From: VRUE01 sp036524775
GTDB taxonomy: Bacteria; Actinomycetota; Thermoleophilia; Solirubrobacterales; 70-9
Length of the DNA: 64,000 nucleotides
Reading direction: 5' to 3'
NCBI GenBank assembly: GCA_036524775.1
Contig: DATDBO010000045.1
Location: forward strand, 8,344-72,343
Part shown: positions 59,941 through 64,000 of the stretch, piece by piece
Position numbering within the stretch: position 1 is the stretch's first letter
Layout of the letters: the number at the start of each line of letters is the position of its first letter
The notes under the pieces: generated by a model
Told to the model about the DNA's origin: nothing
What the model saw: only the letters and a program-made list of their open reading frames with translations
The model's database searches: none
Position numbers and translations under genes: made by a program

Positions 59941-61262
59941 CGCGCGACGACGCGGTCGGCGAGCCCGCGCCTGCGCTTGAACGGCTGCAGCGCGGTGATG
60001 CTCGAGTAGCCGACCAGGTAGATGCGGCGGCCGTCGGAGACGACCGGGGTGTAGGTGCCGCGCGGATAGTGGAAGACCTCGCGGCCGCCCTTCATCCGAA
60101 AGCCGGTGGTCGAGGTGCCGTCGAACTCGGCGACGTAGACGATCTCGCCGACCGCGGTCAACGAGCCGATCACCGAGCCGCCCGCCGATCGGGTCCAGCG
60201 CGGCACGCCGTTGCGCGCGTTGAGCGCGTAGACGTTGCCGTCGAAGGAGCCGATGTAGACGGTCGGGCCGGTGTGGCGGGTGCGGGCTACGGCCGGCCCC
60301 GAGTAGGCATAGCCGCCGGTCGAGTAGGTCCAGGCGATCGTGCCGTCGCGGCGGTCGAAGCTGTAGACGCGGGTGTCGTTGTTGCCGGCGTAGACGCGGC
60401 CGAAGGCGACCGCCGGAGTCGAGTAGAAGGCGCCCGAGGTGCCGAAGCCCTGGCCGAGCGAGTCGCTCTGCCAGAGCAGCTCGCCGTTCTTCGCCCTGAC
60501 CGCGTTCATGTAGCCGCCGTAGTCGCCGACATAGAGCACGCCGCCGTAGTAGGCGGGGGCCGACTTGACCGGCCCGCCGAGGCCGGTCGACCAGCGGACG
60601 TTGCCGTTCTTGGTGCTGAGCGCGTAGAGGTTGCCGTCCTCGCAGCCGAAGTAGAGGCTGCGGCCGACGACGACCGGCGAGGACTCGGCCCGCCCCGGCA
60701 GCGGTCGTTTCCAGAGCGTCTTGCCGGTGCGGGCGTCGAGCTTGACGACATGGCCGGGAACGAGGTTGACGATGTAGAGGCGCTTCTTCGAGTAGGCCGG
60801 CGAGGAGGCGTTGAGGCGGCCGATCCGCCGCTTCCAGAGCTGCTTGCCGGTGTCGGCGTCGAGCGCGATCGCGTTGCCGTTGTTGTCGACGAGGAAGAGC
60901 CTCCCCGCGGCGACGACCGGCGGGAACTCGAGCAGCGGCCCATCGGTGTAGCGCCACCGTTTGCGGAAGGGCGGCTTGACCCCCTTCACCGGCAGGTAGC
61001 GGGTGCGGGCGCGGTCGTAGCCGTAGAGTGGCCAGCTGACCGTCTTGCGCGCCTTCACCGCTTTCGGCTTCTGCGGTTGGAAGGCGACCGCTTCGTTGTG
61101 GATGTCGGCGGGCCGCTTGAGCGCGTCGTAGGCGATCCCCGCGATGCCGCCGATCGCGACCGCGACGGCGGCGATCAGGGCGACCGTCGCCCAGCGGTGC
61201 TCGCGCCAGAACCAGCGCGGGTGCCGAGCGAGCCGCCGCGTCTCTCGCCAGAACCTGCCCAT
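59937..61262 (-). CDS. Membrane-anchored PQQ-like beta-propeller protein
   Basis: A 441-residue protein. An N-terminal transmembrane helix (WATVALIAAVAVAIGGIAGI) is followed by seven or eight PQQ-type repeats: LFLVDNNGNAIALDADTGKQ, KLDARTGKTLWKRP, LYALSTKNGNVRW, MNAVRAKNGELLW, VYALNARNGVPRW. BamB-like and quinoprotein-like propellers share this pattern. No quinone-binding or haem motif is visible, so it is more likely a scaffold or sensor than a dehydrogenase. It is close to the SRPBCC gene on the same strand (nine bases). Confidence 0.85.
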   Translation of the reverse strand: MGRFWRETRRLARHPRWFWREHRWATVALIAAVAVAIGGIAGIAYDALKRPADIHNEAVAFQPQKPKAVKARKTVSWPLYGYDRARTRYLPVKGVKPPFRKRWRYTDGPLLEFPPVVAAGRLFLVDNNGNAIALDADTGKQLWKRRIGRLNASSPAYSKKRLYIVNLVPGHVVKLDARTGKTLWKRPLPGRAESSPVVVGRSLYFGCEDGNLYALSTKNGNVRWSTGLGGPVKSAPAYYGGVLYVGDYGGYMNAVRAKNGELLWQSDSLGQGFGTSGAFYSTPAVAFGRVYAGNNDTRVYSFDRRDGTIAWTYSTGGYAYSGPAVARTRHTGPTVYIGSFDGNVYALNARNGVPRWTRSAGGSVIGSLTAVGEIVYVAEFDGTSTTGFRMKGGREVFHYPRGTYTPVVSDGRRIYLVGYSSITALQPFKRRRGLADRVVAR

Positions 61263-61271
61263 CCGGGCCGG

Positions 61272-61715
61272 TCAGACCGCCGCTGCGGAGCGCCGCTCGG
61301 ACTCGGCGACGATCCCGTCGACCAGCTGCTTCACGCCGAACTTGGCGACGGCGACCGCCACCCCGCGGGCCAACGGCAGGGTCGGGTTGGTGCGCACGGC
61401 GTAGGTGACCTTCGTGCCGCCGCCCTCTGGCGTCAGCTCGACCGTGCCGACGTGGTCGCGCAGCGGCGCCCCGGAGAGCAGCTTGTAGGAGAAGCGGCGC
61501 GGCGCCTCGTAGACGATGACCTCCTCGCGCAGCGGCGGTCCGACCGAACGCAGCACCCGGATCGCCCCCACCCCGTTCGGCGCCGGCTCGCCCTCGCGCT
61601 CCAGCTCGGACTTGCGGATCGGCGTGATCTCGGCGTACCGCCGGTGGTCGGTGAGCACCTCGAACACGACCTCGGGCGGCGCGTCGACCTCGCGTACGAA
61701 CGTGAAGCTGGCCAT
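61272..61715 (-). CDS. SRPBCC/polyketide cyclase-like protein
   Basis: A 147-residue START-like protein: FTFVREVDAPPEVVFEVLTD, HRRYAEITPIRKSELE, PLRDHVGTVELTPEGGGTKV and TYAVRTNPTLPL. This helix-grip fold binds hydrophobic ligands in a central pocket. The ligand is unknown. It starts with ATG 61715 and lies 11 bases downstream of the MBL hydrolase gene on the same strand, so it belongs to a three-gene unit. Confidence 0.83.
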   Translation of the reverse strand: MASFTFVREVDAPPEVVFEVLTDHRRYAEITPIRKSELEREGEPAPNGVGAIRVLRSVGPPLREEVIVYEAPRRFSYKLLSGAPLRDHVGTVELTPEGGGTKVTYAVRTNPTLPLARGVAVAVAKFGVKQLVDGIVAESERRSAAAV

Positions 61716-61726
61716 CCGCGAGGAGG

Positions 61727-62728
61727 CTACTGGAGCGCCCAGCGCTGCGGGTCTGTTCCCTCGACCGGCGCGACCTCGCCGAGGATCGTCAGGTGGTCGA
61801 GGCAGGAGAGGACGATCTGCAGCGCCCAAGCGCTGGCGGGGGTGTTGACCCCCTCGGGACCGAGGATCCCGGCGACGATCTCGAAGGCCGTCTTCTCGCC
61901 CTCGGCGAGCGCCTCGCGGGTCTTGCCCAGCAGCTGGTCGACCTGGGCGCGCGCCTCGGCGATCTTCGCCCCCGGCTCGCGGAAGGTGCGGCCGTGGCCG
62001 GGCAGGACCAGGTCGACGTCGAGCGGCTCGACCTCGTCGAGGCCGCGGAGGAATTCGCCGACCGGGTCGGGGCTGTGGCCGTAGTCGAAGAAGAGCACCG
62101 TGCGGCCGAGCAGGTGGTCGCCGGAGATCAGCAGCTTGCGCTCGGGCTGGTGGAGGACCACGTGGGAGGGCGCGTGGCCGGGGGTCTCGTGCACCTGCCA
62201 GGTCCCCAGGTCGGTCTCGACCTCGACCCCGGGGACGAGCTCGCGGTCGGGCACGGCGATCGCGTCGATGCCGTTGTCGTCGTCGTCTTCGCGCGTGGCG
62301 CGGTAGCGCTCCAGCGCCGCCGGCGGGACACCGCTCTGGCGGGCGACCTCGATGCGGTTCTCCAACGCCGCCTGCGGGTCGTCGGCCATCAGGCGGACGT
62401 GTTCCCAGGCCGGGTGCATCCAGAGCTCGCAGCCGGCCCCCTCGACGATTGGCGCGGCGAGGCCGTAGTGGTCGGTGTGCGAGTGGGTGCAGACGACCAG
62501 GCGGACGTCCTCGAGTCCGAAGCCGGCCTGCGCGAGCGCGGCGTCGAAGCGGCGCAGTCCGCCCTTGCCGCCGATGCCGGTGTCGAAGAGGACGACGCCG
62601 CCATCGGCCGCGACCGCCCAGACGTTGCCGTGCGGGACTCCCGGCCAGGGCAGCGGCAGGCGCAGCCGCCAGACCCCCGGGATCGTCTTCTCCGCCCGGG
62701 GCGCCTCGGGCCGTTTGCGGTCGCTCAT
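61727..62728 (-). CDS. MBL-fold metallo-hydrolase with long C-terminal region
   Basis: A 333-residue protein. Metal sites are THSHTDHYGL (81-87), VHETPGHAPSHVVLH, LLISGDHLLG and VLPGHGRTF. This is the glyoxalase II/lactonase-type beta-lactamase fold. The last 80 residues (EKTAFEIVAGILGPEGVNT) match the winged-helix tail seen in LACTB2-like metallo-hydrolases. The substrate is not assigned. It is the first gene of the MBL/SRPBCC/propeller unit and is divergent from ltrA. Confidence 0.86.
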   Translation of the reverse strand: MSDRKRPEAPRAEKTIPGVWRLRLPLPWPGVPHGNVWAVAADGGVVLFDTGIGGKGGLRRFDAALAQAGFGLEDVRLVVCTHSHTDHYGLAAPIVEGAGCELWMHPAWEHVRLMADDPQAALENRIEVARQSGVPPAALERYRATREDDDDNGIDAIAVPDRELVPGVEVETDLGTWQVHETPGHAPSHVVLHQPERKLLISGDHLLGRTVLFFDYGHSPDPVGEFLRGLDEVEPLDVDLVLPGHGRTFREPGAKIAEARAQVDQLLGKTREALAEGEKTAFEIVAGILGPEGVNTPASAWALQIVLSCLDHLTILGEVAPVEGTDPQRWALQ

Positions 62729-62775
62729 CGCGGCGGATCCTATGGCGGTCCCGGCGGCTTGCGAAGATCAAGCCG

Positions 62776-63960
62776 ATGGCCGGCGCAGCCGAAGCACGCT
62801 CCTCTCGGCTCAGCGCCGTCCTGCGCGAAGGCGAGCGGGTGACGCCGTTGGAGCTCTTCTTCGACCTCGTCTTCGTCCTCGCGATCACCCAGTGCACGTC
62901 GCTGATGGCCCACGACCCGACCTGGGAGGGGCTGGCGCAGGGGCTGCTCGTGCTGGGGATGCTGTGGTGGTCGTGGACCGGCTACGCCTGGCTGACCAGC
63001 GTCCTCGATCCCGAGGAGGGCGCCGTCCGCCTGGTCATGTTCGGCGCGATGGCGGCGCTGCTGCTCGTCTCGATCTGCGTGCCCGAGGCCTTCGGCGACC
63101 TCGCCCTCGCCTTCGCGCTGATCTACGGCGTCGTCCGCGCCGCCCACATCGCCCTCTTTATGCTCGCCAGCCCCGAGGACGACGGGCTGCGCCACTCGGT
63201 GCTCGCCCTCGCCACCAGCTCGGCGCTCGCGGTCGCGCTGCTGGCGCTGGCCTCGCTCTTCGACGGCGCCGCCCAGGGAGCCCTCTGGGCGCTCGCCCTC
63301 TTCCTCGACATGGGCGGGCCCTACCTGTTCGGCTCGGAAGGCTGGAAGCTCGTCCCCGAGCACTTCGCCGAGCGGCACGGGCTGATCGTGATCATCGCCC
63401 TGGGCGAGTCGATCGTCGCGATCGGGCTCGGCGCCGAGCACGCGCTCGACCTCGGGATCGGCGCCGCGGCGGTGCTCGGCGTCGCCCTCACGGCGGCGAT
63501 GTGGTGGACCTACTTCGACATCGTCGCGATCGTCTCGGGGCGCCGCCTCGCCGAGGCAGAGCCGGGACGGGTGCAGAACGAGCTGGCGCGCGACTCCTAC
63601 TCCTACCTGCACCTGGCCATGGTCGCCGGGATCGTCCTCGTCGCCCTCGGCATGAAGAAGACGATCGGCCACTTCGACGGTCACCTCGCGACCGTGCCCG
63701 CCTTCGCCCTGCTCGGCGGCGTGGCGCTCTACCTGCTCGGCCACGTCGCCTTCCGCTGGCGCCAGATCCACACGATCAACCGGCAGCGCCTCGGCCTGGC
63801 GGTGGTCCTGCTGATCCTCGTCCCCGTGGCGACCGAGGTCCCGGCGCTGCTCGCCCTCGCCGTGGTCAACGTCCTGATCTGGGCGATGATCGCCTACGAG
63901 ACGCGCAGCTACGGCGAGGGCCGCCGCCGGGTCCGCCGCCCCGAGCCCGCCGAGGCCTGA
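62776..63960 (+). CDS. Low temperature requirement protein A family membrane protein
   Basis: A 394-residue polytopic protein from ATG 62776. It has the LtrA start VTPLELFFDLVFVLAITQCT, then MLWWSWTGYAWLT, EHFAERHGLIVIIALGESIV and MWWTYFDIVAIV. In Listeria the family is named for growth at low temperature, and the biochemical role is unknown. The 40 bases after it contain only a GGCC-rich tract. The window ends in TTA, which could be the stop of another minus-strand gene. Confidence 0.9.
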   Translation: MAGAAEARSSRLSAVLREGERVTPLELFFDLVFVLAITQCTSLMAHDPTWEGLAQGLLVLGMLWWSWTGYAWLTSVLDPEEGAVRLVMFGAMAALLLVSICVPEAFGDLALAFALIYGVVRAAHIALFMLASPEDDGLRHSVLALATSSALAVALLALASLFDGAAQGALWALALFLDMGGPYLFGSEGWKLVPEHFAERHGLIVIIALGESIVAIGLGAEHALDLGIGAAAVLGVALTAAMWWTYFDIVAIVSGRRLAEAEPGRVQNELARDSYSYLHLAMVAGIVLVALGMKKTIGHFDGHLATVPAFALLGGVALYLLGHVAFRWRQIHTINRQRLGLAVVLLILVPVATEVPALLALAVVNVLIWAMIAYETRSYGEGRRRVRRPEPAEA

Positions 63961-64000
63961 GTCGGGGACCCGGCTTGGCCGGCCGGCCGGCCGCGGCTTA

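Noticed and set aside
63961..64000. GGCC-rich palindromic tract at the window end
   Set aside because: A short GGCCGGCC run is expected by chance at this base composition, and no stem-loop with a defined loop or T-run is seen. A TTA at the edge might be a minus-strand stop but cannot be supported.

Overview
The window is a GC-rich bacterial chromosome segment (roughly 70% G+C by eye) with dense, often overlapping genes. Many starts are GTG or TTG, and several transcripts look leaderless. A Ddn-type F420 nitroreductase-like protein, a fused DppDF ATPase, Gram-positive/actinobacterial operator styles and an RpoD-type primary sigma factor point to an actinobacterium. The overall flavour suggests Thermoleophilia (Solirubrobacterales-like). 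That placement is inference, because no rRNA is present. There is no insertion sequence, prophage or CRISPR array.

Layout. 1-1954: end of a peptide ABC transporter (DppB tail and DppDF). 1985-4558: nucleic-acid and nucleotide genes (ATP-dependent DNA ligase, YtoQ, dCTP deaminase). 4555-8276: a regulator patch of three TetR paralogues and a MerR, then an SDR. 8341-9174: an accessory islet with a LexA-type box, a PD-(D/E)XK nuclease ORF, a tRNA-Tyr lying in frame inside that ORF, and an AbrB-like tail. 9171-12365: NTF2-like, F420-type reductase, primary sigma factor and FolE2. 12362-15671: pgsA, MMPL transporter and ferritin-like lipoprotein in one operon. 15724-19435: two paralogous ArsR-type regulators, each divergent from a plus-strand unit. 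One partner is a 30-codon ORF followed by a strong hairpin. The other is a ThiF/E1-like enzyme with a PqqD/RRE-like N-terminus. This is the best candidate for an undescribed peptide-modification system, and it is a hypothesis only.

19469-26803: lipoproteins, tRNA-Thr, a Cys-rich RTX-like protein, a SURNod19-like secreted protein, a methyltransferase, a HEPN-MNT toxin-antitoxin pair with an extra domain on the HEPN protein, tRNA-Ser(CGA) and a cellulose-synthase-like glycosyltransferase. 26820-34646: arylsulfotransferase-like lipoprotein, DEAD-box helicase (apparent AUC start), acyltransferase-3 facing an SGNH hydrolase, tRNA-Ser(GGA), TadA, subtilase and UspA. 34688-40586: metallo-hydrolase, large membrane protein, and a divergent fatty-acid desaturase/cyclopropane synthase pair.

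40598-56186 is dominated by central carbon metabolism. A minus-strand operon tkt-tal-pgi-cydA-cydB(-HAD) joins the non-oxidative pentose phosphate genes to the bd oxidase. Nearby are rpiA, pgl, gnd and zwf, so most of the pentose phosphate pathway except rpe lies within about 12 kb. A Ser/Thr kinase with a beta-propeller, a TolB-like protein, an FHA protein and an XRE/nucleotidyltransferase toxin-antitoxin pair are interleaved. The tkt leader can fold into a long multi-stem RNA whose imperfect pairs are G-U only on the transcribed strand. 56167-63960 holds small Lys-rich and coiled-coil proteins, RecQ, a GH26-like glycosidase, a PQQ-type propeller protein, an SRPBCC protein, an MBL hydrolase and LtrA.
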